From Mycolicibacterium arenosum (GTDB lineage Bacteria; Actinomycetota; Actinomycetes; Mycobacteriales; Mycobacteriaceae): DNA of 64,000 bases. Every line of letters begins with the position of its first letter. Positions within the stretch are counted from its first letter, which is position 1. Both the position numbers and the translations under genes were made by a program. Positions 56,114 to 64,000 of the stretch are shown in pieces. The notes beneath the pieces are model-generated. The model saw only the letters and a list, made by a program, of their open reading frames with translations. It was not told where the DNA came from and did no database searches. The stretch spans positions 186,001 to 250,000 of the forward strand of contig NZ_JANDBD010000004.1 in NCBI RefSeq assembly GCF_024320865.1, written 5' to 3'.

Positions 56114-57321
56114 TTCGCGAACCTCTCGGCGACGGCCCGGCGACGCCAGGCGATGGTCTGCGCACGCTCGTCCGGGGTGACGGTTGCGGTGTCGGCGGGC
56201 AGCGCCGCGGCGATGTCGTCGACCTTCACGACACGGGCGGTGGGGACGGGCGCGGTCTCGGTGCGCACGCAGCGCAGGATCATCGAGCCGTTGCTGTGAC
56301 CCGCGGCGTCGAGCCAGTTGGTCACGCCCGGATCCGTGGAGCTGACGACCACGCGCACGATCCCGTCGGAGTCGACGACGGCCTGGTGCGCGTTGAGGCT
56401 CGACTGGCGACGGCCGTAGTGGATGGTCTCCCACCACTGATTGCCCAGCGAGTAGCTCCAGTAGACGCCGTCCGGCGGTTCGACCTCGAGGACGAGGGCT
56501 TCATCGGGCTCCAGTTCCCAGCGCCCGATGACGGGCCGGTTCTCGGCGGCGGCGCCCATTCCGCTGCGGTCGATCGGCGCCATGAAGCCGTTGACGGGGG
56601 GCGCGGCGTTGAAATCCAGGAAGAACTTCAGGTTGTCGTGCACGAAGTCGCCCACCGCCGCCAGCTGCCTGCCGACGTTCGGGATCACCGGTTCGGTTAA
56701 GGGTTCGATCGCCGCACCGAGGCGTTCGATGCGCAGTTCGGACGGCACCTCGGCGTCCCAGTCGTAGAAGAAGTGCCGCACGATGAGGGTCGGGCGCTCG
56801 CCGTCGATCCGCATCCAGTTTCCGTCGTGGCGGTCCGCGGAGAGGATCACCTCGAAGTCACCGTTGTCATCGACGTCGAGTTCGTCAACGAGGGCGTTGG
56901 TGGTCGACACGATGCCGTTCATCGTCTGCAGGCCGACATACCTTGCGGTGCCTCGGTTTCCGTGCAGGCGGTAGGTCTCGCCGGCGCGTAGCGTGGCACG
57001 CAGGTAGAGACAGTCGGGGCACTCCATCCCCCAGGTCAGAATGTCGTCGGTGCTGGTGCGCCCGACCGCGAGGATCGGGTCGGGTTCGACGCGCAGGGCC
57101 TCGTCGACACCGACGGCGAGCAGTACCATCAGGTGCCGCATGCCGGACGCGTGATCGACTCGGTTTCGCGTGACGGGCGCGGTCGCGACGAGTCGTTGCG
57201 CCGCCGTCAGTCGCTCGAGCAGATGTGACCACGCCTCGTGCAGATCCTCGTCGTCACCGTCCGACAGCGCCGCCTCCGCGATCGAGAACGGCAGCCACGC
57301 CATGGGGTTCGACTCGCGCAC
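56110..57321 (-). CDS. DUF1214-type protein
   Basis: 403-residue soluble protein. The middle and end contain the beta-rich DUF1214-like pattern GVYWSYSLGNQWWETIHYGRR and VVSSTDPGVTNWLDAAGHSNG (about 295-350); DUF1214 proteins commonly accompany sulfotransferase or lipid-modification genes in mycobacteria. No catalytic function is known. GTG 57321 is chosen since GGAGG lies five bases before it; TTG 57333 and ATG 57303 are alternatives. First gene of the operon, just downstream of a perfect palindrome. Confidence 0.72.
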   Translation of the reverse strand: MRESNPMAWLPFSIAEAALSDGDDEDLHEAWSHLLERLTAAQRLVATAPVTRNRVDHASGMRHLMVLLAVGVDEALRVEPDPILAVGRTSTDDILTWGMECPDCLYLRATLRAGETYRLHGNRGTARYVGLQTMNGIVSTTNALVDELDVDDNGDFEVILSADRHDGNWMRIDGERPTLIVRHFFYDWDAEVPSELRIERLGAAIEPLTEPVIPNVGRQLAAVGDFVHDNLKFFLDFNAAPPVNGFMAPIDRSGMGAAAENRPVIGRWELEPDEALVLEVEPPDGVYWSYSLGNQWWETIHYGRRQSSLNAHQAVVDSDGIVRVVVSSTDPGVTNWLDAAGHSNGSMILRCVRTETAPVPTARVVKVDDIAAALPADTATVTPDERAQTIAWRRRAVAERFAK

Positions 57322-57334
57322 GGACGCCTCCAAC

Positions 57335-57351
57335 TGAAAACAACGTTTTCA
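57335..57351 (-). promoter_or_regulatory. TetR-type operator before the DUF1214 operon
   Basis: TGAAAAC-AAC-GTTTTCA (57335-57351) is a perfect inverted repeat, 7-base arms and a 3-base spacer, lying 14 bases upstream of the first start of the four-gene operon that encodes its own TetR protein. The symmetry and AT content in a GC-rich genome make chance unlikely. Confidence 0.75.
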
Positions 57352-57393
57352 CTTAATGGCGTCGAGCATTACACCGAGCGGTCGAGGTGTCAA

Positions 57394-60198
57394 CTAGCCG
57401 CTGTTGCGCAGCGCCGTCGCCAAACCGCTCATGGTGAGCAGGATTCCGCGCTGGACCAACTCGTCCTCGTCACCGGAGCGATACCGCCGCAACAACTCCA
57501 CCTGCAGGTGATTCAGCGGCTCCAGGTAGGGGAAGCGGTTGAACACCGAACGCGCCAGCGCCGGGTTGTCGGCCAGCAGGTCGTCCTGGCCGGTGATGAG
57601 CTTCAGCATCTCGATGGTGCGGTCGTGTTCCGCGACGATCTTGTCGAAGACCCGGTGCCGCAGCGCTTCGTCGTCGACCAGTTCCGAGTACCGCGCGGCC
57701 AGACCCATGTCGGCCTTCGCCAGCACCTGGGCCATGTTGGACAGCACGGTCGAGAAGAACGGCCAACGCGCGTACAGGTCACGTAAGACGCCGAGCCTGG
57801 CTTCGGCATCCGGACCGTCGCCGACATACTCCTGGAACGCGGTGCCCGTGCCGTACCAGCCGGGCAGCATCACACGGGACTGGCTCCAGGCCAGCACCCA
57901 CGGGATCGCCCGCAGATCCGAGATGGCCGTGGTCGGTTTGCGCGACGCGGGCCTGCTGCCGATGTTCAGCGCTCCGATCTCGCTCACCGGCGTCGAGGCC
58001 TTGAAGTACTCGACGAAACCCGGTGTCTCGTGGACGAGTTCGGAGTACGCGCGCTGCGCTCTGGCCGCGAGGTCGTCGAGTACCTCGTACGCCGGTTCCG
58101 CGGTGTCACCCAAACCCTCGACATCGAGCAGGGTCGACTCCAGCGTCGCGGCGACGAGCGTCTCCAGATTGCGGTGCGCGATACGGGGTTCCGCGTACTT
58201 CGCCGCGATGATCTCACCCTGCTCGGTGAGCCGCAGCGAGCCCTTCACCGCGCCGGGCGGCTGCGCCAGAATGGCGTCGTAACTCGGACCGCCGCCTCGG
58301 CCGACGGTGCCGCCGCGACCGTGGAAGAGCCGCAACCGGATACCGGTCTTCTGTGCGGACTCGACGAGATCCAACTCGGCCCGGTACAGCGCCCAGTTGG
58401 CCGCCAGATAACCGCCGTCCTTGTTGGAATCGGAATAGCCGAGCATGACCTCCTGGTGATCGCCGCGCGCGGTCACCAGCCCGCGGTAGAGCGGAAGGTC
58501 CAGTACCGCTTCGAGAATCGCCGATCCGCGCTGCAGGTCGTCGATCGTCTCGAAGAGCGGCACGATACCGACCGGGCTGTAGGGCCGCTCCCCCGACGCG
58601 TCGAGGAGGCCGGCCTCCTTCAGCAGGATGGCGGCCTCGAGCATGTCCGACACCGATTGACACATCGAGATGATGTAGTTCGGGACGGCTTGCGGGCCGA
58701 ACACCTGGACGGCCCTGGCGCCCGCCCTGACGATGTCGAGTTCCTTCGCGGCGAGCTCGGACAACTCGGCACCGGGGCCGATCAGCGGACGCCTGGTGGC
58801 GAGTTCGGTGACCAGTACCTCCACCCGCTCCGCCTCGTCGAGCGAGAGGTAGTCCGAATGCACACCGGCCCAGGCCAGCAGCTCCGCGACGACCTCCTCG
58901 TGCACCTCCGAGTTCTGCCGCATGTCGAGACCCGACAGATGGAAACCGAAGACGCGCACCGCTTCCCGCAGTCTGGCGAGGCGGTCATCGGCCAGCACGG
59001 CGCTGCCGTGTGCGCGCAGGGAGCCGTCGATCACGTCGAGATCGGCGAGCAGTTCGGCGGGCGTCTCGTAACCGGGCATCCCGAGATCGAGGCGGTGTCC
59101 CGGCTGCCGGTCCAGAATCGCGGCCGCCGTGGTGGTGAGACGGCCGTGGATCACGCGCAGCGCGCGACGGTACGGCTCGTCAGCGCGTGCCGGCTCGGTG
59201 CAGGTGTCGGCGAGCGCGCTGAGTTCGTCGCTCACCTTCACCAGCCGACCCGACATGGAGAGTTCCTGTTCCAGCGCGGTCAGTTCCACGAAGTACTGGG
59301 CGAGCGCGGTGTACGCGGCGCTTCCCGTGGCGAGCCTGACGACGTCGGCGGTGACGTTGGGATTGCCGTCGCGGTCCCCGCCGATCCACGATCCCGGCCG
59401 CAGGATCGGCTGGTCGAGGATGTGCGAGTCGGGCCAGCGGGCCTGCAGCGCAGCCCGTACCTCGGCGTTCACCTTCGGAATGACCTCGAAGAACGCCGCC
59501 GAGTAGTAGCGCAGTCCGGTCTCGATCTCGTCCTGAATCTTCAGCCGCGACAACCGGATCAGCGCCGTCTGCCACAGCACCAGGATGTGCCTGCGCAGCT
59601 CGATCTCGATGTTGCGCCCGTCCTCCGTCTCCGTCCAGCCGAACAGCCGCATCCGCATCAGTTCGGTGATGCGGTGCTGGGTGTCGAACACGGTGCGGCG
59701 GCGCGTCTCGGTGGGGTGGGCGGTGATGACGGGTGACACCAGAGCGCCCTCGAGCGCGTCGGCGACCGTCGCGGCATCGAGTTCCGCCCCGTCGAGCTTC
59801 AGGTAGGTGGCCGCCAGCGTGCTGTGCTGCGGCGGCTCCCCCGCGGCGACGTGGACGGCGCGCCTGCGCTCGCGGTGGATGTCCTCGGCGACGTTGGCCA
59901 GCAGCGCGAAGTGCGTGAACGCCCGGATCACCGGAATGGCGCGCTTGGCCTCGATGCCGTCGAACAGCCGGGACAGGTCGGCCCGATCGATCTCCGAGCG
60001 CCGCACCCGGAAGGACTCGACCCGCGCCTTCTCGACGAGGTCGAACACGTCGTCGCCGCTCTGCTCGCGCACGGTGTCGCCGAGAATCGCGCCGAGCAGG
60101 CGAATGTCCTCGCGCATCGGCTCGGTGGCCTCTCGGCCCACCTGCGTCCGCCTAACGGATCCGATGGGAGCGAGTGCGGTATCCGGTCCGTCAGCCAT
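57394..60198 (-). CDS. ppc: Phosphoenolpyruvate carboxylase
   Basis: 934-residue anaplerotic enzyme making oxaloacetate from PEP and bicarbonate. Conserved blocks are [14 protein letters not shown] (catalytic His region, about 155), [20 protein letters not shown] and [16 protein letters not shown]; the C-terminus is RNSG, close to the invariant NTG end. ATG 60198. It stands alone, between the DUF1214 operon and a divergent small secreted protein. M. tuberculosis relies mainly on other anaplerotic routes, so its presence fits a fast grower. Confidence 0.96.
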   Translation of the reverse strand: MADGPDTALAPIGSVRRTQVGREATEPMREDIRLLGAILGDTVREQSGDDVFDLVEKARVESFRVRRSEIDRADLSRLFDGIEAKRAIPVIRAFTHFALLANVAEDIHRERRRAVHVAAGEPPQHSTLAATYLKLDGAELDAATVADALEGALVSPVITAHPTETRRRTVFDTQHRITELMRMRLFGWTETEDGRNIEIELRRHILVLWQTALIRLSRLKIQDEIETGLRYYSAAFFEVIPKVNAEVRAALQARWPDSHILDQPILRPGSWIGGDRDGNPNVTADVVRLATGSAAYTALAQYFVELTALEQELSMSGRLVKVSDELSALADTCTEPARADEPYRRALRVIHGRLTTTAAAILDRQPGHRLDLGMPGYETPAELLADLDVIDGSLRAHGSAVLADDRLARLREAVRVFGFHLSGLDMRQNSEVHEEVVAELLAWAGVHSDYLSLDEAERVEVLVTELATRRPLIGPGAELSELAAKELDIVRAGARAVQVFGPQAVPNYIISMCQSVSDMLEAAILLKEAGLLDASGERPYSPVGIVPLFETIDDLQRGSAILEAVLDLPLYRGLVTARGDHQEVMLGYSDSNKDGGYLAANWALYRAELDLVESAQKTGIRLRLFHGRGGTVGRGGGPSYDAILAQPPGAVKGSLRLTEQGEIIAAKYAEPRIAHRNLETLVAATLESTLLDVEGLGDTAEPAYEVLDDLAARAQRAYSELVHETPGFVEYFKASTPVSEIGALNIGSRPASRKPTTAISDLRAIPWVLAWSQSRVMLPGWYGTGTAFQEYVGDGPDAEARLGVLRDLYARWPFFSTVLSNMAQVLAKADMGLAARYSELVDDEALRHRVFDKIVAEHDRTIEMLKLITGQDDLLADNPALARSVFNRFPYLEPLNHLQVELLRRYRSGDEDELVQRGILLTMSGLATALRNSG

Positions 60199-60319
60199 GT
60201 GTTCAATTATCGTTCGGAGCGTTCGGGCATGCAGAACGAGGCGAGGCGGCTATGTGTTTAGGCTCGCGAAGCATCGGGAACAGAGCGCTATCGGCAAACC
60301 TCTACACAGGGAACGATCC

Positions 60320-60598
60320 ATGACCACACAGCCCATGACCACCGCTAAACGCCTCGGCATCGGTAGTGCCGCGCTAATTCTGATGTCCATCACCGGCGGC
60401 GGGTTGGCCGCCACCGCGAGCGCGGGACCCGACTGCGCGAACTCGCCTGCCGGCAGCCCGACGTCGTGCTGCGTCAAGGTCGGCGATGCGCCCGGACCGG
60501 GGCCCGATTGCACCAGCAATCAGCCGGGCGGTTCGGGTGGTCTTCTCGGCGACGCCCCCGTCGTCGGCAATCTGCCGGGACTGGGCGGCCTGCTCTGA
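60320..60598 (+). CDS. Small secreted Gly/Pro-rich protein
   Basis: 92-residue protein with a signal peptide: MTTQPMTTAKRLG, then a hydrophobic stretch GSAALILMSITGGGLAAT, and cleavage probably after ATASA. The mature part is about 58 residues, rich in Gly, Pro, Asn and Asp. It has four cysteines (in PDCANS, SCCVKV and PDCTSN) that could form two disulfides, and ends in GNLPGLGGLL. The frame is open further upstream, but ATG 60320 is chosen because a secretion signal begins there. Tail to tail with secG. I do not recognise a family. Confidence 0.6.
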   Translation: MTTQPMTTAKRLGIGSAALILMSITGGGLAATASAGPDCANSPAGSPTSCCVKVGDAPGPGPDCTSNQPGGSGGLLGDAPVVGNLPGLGGLL

Positions 60599-60835
60599 CT
60601 AGGCGCCGTACTTGATCTGCAGCGCCACGGCGACGATCGCGATGACCCAGATGCCGACCACGAAGTAGGTCAGGCGGTCCAGGTTCTTCTCGACGACCGT
60701 CGAACCCGACAGACTGGACTGCACACCGCCACCGAACAGCGTCGACAGGCCGCCGCCCTTGGCCCGGTGCAGTAACACCAGCAACACCACCAACAAGCTG
60801 GTGACGACGAGGGTGATCTGCAGAGCCAGGAACAT
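60599..60835 (-). CDS. secG: Preprotein translocase subunit SecG
   Basis: 78-residue subunit of the SecYEG channel, with two helices (about residues 3-20, LQITLVVTSLLVVLLVLL, and 53-73, TYFVVGIWVIAIVAVALQI) separated by a cytoplasmic Gly/Ser-rich loop (GGLSTLFGGGVQSSL), the classical SecG layout. Lies 43 bases downstream of tpiA, as Rv1440 does near Rv1438. The coding strand matches the gap-pgk-tpiA unit. Confidence 0.93.
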   Translation of the reverse strand: MFLALQITLVVTSLLVVLLVLLHRAKGGGLSTLFGGGVQSSLSGSTVVEKNLDRLTYFVVGIWVIAIVAVALQIKYGA

Positions 60836-60878
60836 GGCCGACAGCCTACCGGGCGCGCGACGGGGTGACCGCCGTGGG

Positions 60879-61664
60879 TTACGGCAGGGGGCCGCCGGCC
60901 GCGATCGCGGAGAGCTGCGCGAACTTCTCCCCGTCGAGCGACGCGCCGCCGACGAGAGCGCCGTCGACGTCCTCCTGGCCGATGAGTTCGCCGACGTTCT
61001 TCTCGTTCACCGAGCCGCCGTAGAGCACCCGCACGGTGGCCGCGACATCGACCGACGCCAGATCTGCGAGCTCCTTGCGGATCGCCCCGCACACCTCCTG
61101 GGCATCCGCGGCGCTGGCCACCCGGCCCGTGCCGATGGCCCAGACCGGCTCGTAGGCGATCACGACCTGATTGACCTGCTCGGTCGACAACCCGGCCAGT
61201 GACCCGCGCAGCTGGTTCACGTTGTACTCGACGTGCTCGCCCGCCTCGCGGATCTCGAGGCCCTCGCCGATGCAGATGATCGGCGTCAGCCCGTGCTTGA
61301 GCGCCGCCGCCGCCTTGGCGGCAACCAGAGCGTCGTCCTCGCCGTGGTACGTGCGGCGCTCCGAGTGTCCGACGACGGCGAAGGTGCAGCCGAGCTTGGC
61401 GAGGAACGCGCCGCTGATCTCACCGGTGTACGCGCCGGAGTCGTGCTGCGACACGTCCTGCGCGCCGTAGGTGAGCTTCAGCTTGTCGCCGTCGACGAGC
61501 GTCTGCACGCTGCGAAGATCGGTGAAGGGCGGCACCACGGTCACGTCGACGTGAGCGAAGTACTTCTCCGGCAACGAGAACGCGATCTTCTGTACCAGGG
61601 CGATGGCCTCGAAGTGGTTGAGGTTCATCTTCCAATTGCCCGCGATGAGCGGCTTACGCGCCAT
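60879..61664 (-). CDS. tpiA: Triosephosphate isomerase
   Basis: 261-residue TIM-barrel enzyme interconverting dihydroxyacetone phosphate and glyceraldehyde-3-phosphate. Catalytic Lys in [12 protein letters not shown] (about residue 12), His in [11 protein letters not shown] (about 101) and Glu in [14 protein letters not shown] (about 172) are all present, and the phosphate loop [12 protein letters not shown] is intact. It lies seven bases downstream of pgk. Confidence 0.97.
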   Translation of the reverse strand: MARKPLIAGNWKMNLNHFEAIALVQKIAFSLPEKYFAHVDVTVVPPFTDLRSVQTLVDGDKLKLTYGAQDVSQHDSGAYTGEISGAFLAKLGCTFAVVGHSERRTYHGEDDALVAAKAAAALKHGLTPIICIGEGLEIREAGEHVEYNVNQLRGSLAGLSTEQVNQVVIAYEPVWAIGTGRVASAADAQEVCGAIRKELADLASVDVAATVRVLYGGSVNEKNVGELIGQEDVDGALVGGASLDGEKFAQLSAIAAGGPLP

Positions 61665-61671
61665 TGAGTTC

Positions 61672-62898
61672 CTAGCTCTCGAGGATTGCTATTCCGGGCA
61701 GCTCTTTGCCCTCAAGGTATTCCAGCGAGGCGCCGCCACCGGTGGAAATGTGCGAGAAGCCGTCCTCGGGGAGGCCGAGTTGGCGCACGGCCGCGGCCGA
61801 ATCGCCGCCGCCGACGACACTGAACCCACCCTTGGCGGTCGCCCCGATGATCGCCTCGGCGACACCCTTGGTGCCCGCGGCGAAGGACGGGAACTCGAAC
61901 ACGCCCATCGGCCCGTTCCAGAACACCGTCCTGGCGTTCGACAGCAGCGTGGTGAAGCGCTCGACCGAGCCCGGCCCGATGTCCAGGCCCATCTTGCCCT
62001 CGGGAATGCGATCGGCGTCGACCGTCTCCGGAGTCGCGTCCGCGGCGAACTTCTCGGCCACCACGATGTCGACCGGCAGGTGGATCACGTCACCGTAATC
62101 CTCGAGCAGCTTCTTGCAGGTGTCGATCATCTCCTCCTGCAGCAGCGACGTTCCAACCGGAACCCCCTGCGCCGCAAGGAAGGTGAAACACATGCCGCCG
62201 CCGATGATCAGACTGTCGGCCTTGCTCGCGAGGTTCTCGATCACCGCGAGCTTGTCCGACACCTTGGACCCGCCGAGCACCACGGCGTACGGCCGCTCGC
62301 TCGACGTGGTCAGCTGCTCGAGCACCTTGACCTCGGCGGCGACGAGCGTGCCCGCGTAGTGCGGCAGCAGCGTCGCCACGTCGTACACCGAGGCCTGCTT
62401 GCGGTGCACGACGCCGAAGCCGTCAGAGACGAAAGCCCCGCCCGAACCGTCTGGGCCACCGACGAGTTCGACGAGCCCCTTGGCCAGGGCGAGGCGCTCG
62501 GCCTCGTCCTTGCTGGTCTCGCGAGGGTCGAAGCGGATGTTCTCCAGCAGAAGCACATCGCCGTCGGTGAGGCCCTCGGCGCGAGCCAGCGCATCGGTGC
62601 CGACGACGTCGCCCGCCAACTGGACGTGCCTGCCCAATTGCTCGCCGAGGGCGGCCGCGACCGGCGCCAGCGAGAGCTTCGGGTCCGGACCGTCCTTGGG
62701 CCTGCCGAGGTGGGCGGCGACGACCACCTTGGCGCCCGCGTCGGACAGCGCCTTGAGCGTCGGGACCGAGGCGATGATGCGGCCGGGATCGGTGATGTGC
62801 CCCTCGTCGTCGAGCGGGACGTTGAGGTCCGAGCGGACGAGAACGCCTCGGCCCTCGACACCGTCGGCCAGCAGGTCGTCGAGTGTCTTGACGGCCAT
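61672..62898 (-). CDS. pgk: Phosphoglycerate kinase
   Basis: 408-residue glycolytic kinase making ATP from 1,3-bisphosphoglycerate. N-terminal [12 protein letters not shown] (about 22), [12 protein letters not shown] and C-terminal [34 protein letters not shown] blocks are intact. The start ATG 62898 follows the gap stop by five bases; the longer upstream frame is antisense-like and overlaps gap. Middle gene of the gap-pgk-tpiA-secG cluster. Confidence 0.97.
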   Translation of the reverse strand: MAVKTLDDLLADGVEGRGVLVRSDLNVPLDDEGHITDPGRIIASVPTLKALSDAGAKVVVAAHLGRPKDGPDPKLSLAPVAAALGEQLGRHVQLAGDVVGTDALARAEGLTDGDVLLLENIRFDPRETSKDEAERLALAKGLVELVGGPDGSGGAFVSDGFGVVHRKQASVYDVATLLPHYAGTLVAAEVKVLEQLTTSSERPYAVVLGGSKVSDKLAVIENLASKADSLIIGGGMCFTFLAAQGVPVGTSLLQEEMIDTCKKLLEDYGDVIHLPVDIVVAEKFAADATPETVDADRIPEGKMGLDIGPGSVERFTTLLSNARTVFWNGPMGVFEFPSFAAGTKGVAEAIIGATAKGGFSVVGGGDSAAAVRQLGLPEDGFSHISTGGGASLEYLEGKELPGIAILES

Positions 62899-62903
62899 CG
62901 CTG

Positions 62904-63953
<1,050 letters not shown>

Positions 63954-64000
63954 TCACGTCGTGATGATTTACCCGGAGGTCAGCCTAGTAGCGCCGGGTC

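Noticed and set aside
58030..59736. A 568-codon open frame antisense to ppc
   Set aside because: Lies wholly inside the carboxylase gene, with no motif; ppc conserved blocks are on the other strand.

Overview
The window reads as chromosome of a fast-growing mycobacterium (Mycolicibacterium type). It is very GC-rich, uses GTG starts freely, and carries a long block whose gene content and order match the M. tuberculosis region from mutB/mutA through inhA, moxR1, ripA, acn, the suf operon, the pentose phosphate genes and gap, here in the opposite orientation. The assignment rests on recognising the proteins and their order, not on a database search.

Layout. 1-7908 (mostly minus): meaB (cut by the window edge), mutB and mutA for methylmalonyl-CoA; a TVP38-type membrane protein; a DoxX-like protein, a band-7 protein and an NfeD protein. 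7968-11415: a conserved hypothetical, then hemH, inhA and fabG1. 11490-17725 (minus): a von Willebrand protein, a DUF58 protein, moxR1, ripB, ripA and a one-TM protein, a cell-wall module. 17886-21480: aconitase, its TetR regulator and a 62-residue helix-turn-helix protein. 21588-25131 (minus): ABC-F ATPase, enoyl-CoA hydratase, thioredoxin and an unknown protein. 25176-26723: a 13E12-type DUF222/HNH gene under a perfect LexA box. 26751-32944 (minus): sufT, sufU, sufS, sufC, sufD, sufB and sufR. 33055-36460 (plus): mptB and an ABC exporter. 36428-38798: an accessory block (DAPG-hydrolase-like protein, TetR regulator, lipoprotein). 38843-43029: ctaA, an ATP-grasp protein, qor, arfB and ctaB. 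43191-50015 (plus): tkt, tal, zwf, opcA, pgl and a small helical protein. 50030-53524 (plus): an atypical P450, cobalt-type nitrile hydratase genes and an isochorismatase-like hydrolase. 53521-57321 (minus): SDR, TetR regulator, sulfotransferase and a DUF1214-like protein. 57394-63926: ppc, a small secreted protein, secG, tpiA, pgk and gap.

The most distinctive part is 50030-53524. A P450 lacking the usual I-helix acid/alcohol pair lies beside nitrile hydratase genes and a small amidohydrolase-type enzyme, suggesting an oxime or nitrile to amide to acid route. The nitrile hydratase beta gene is broken by two frame changes, so the route may be decaying here. Regulatory sites readable directly are an AcnR-type operator inside the acn promoter, a SufR-type palindrome over the sufR start, a LexA box over the 13E12 start, TetR-type operators at 37062-37126 and 57335-57351, and a fabG1 -10 region that aligns with the M. 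tuberculosis isoniazid-resistance promoter hot spot.

No tRNA, rRNA, CRISPR array, insertion sequence or prophage was recognised, and no stretch longer than about 300 bases lacks a gene.
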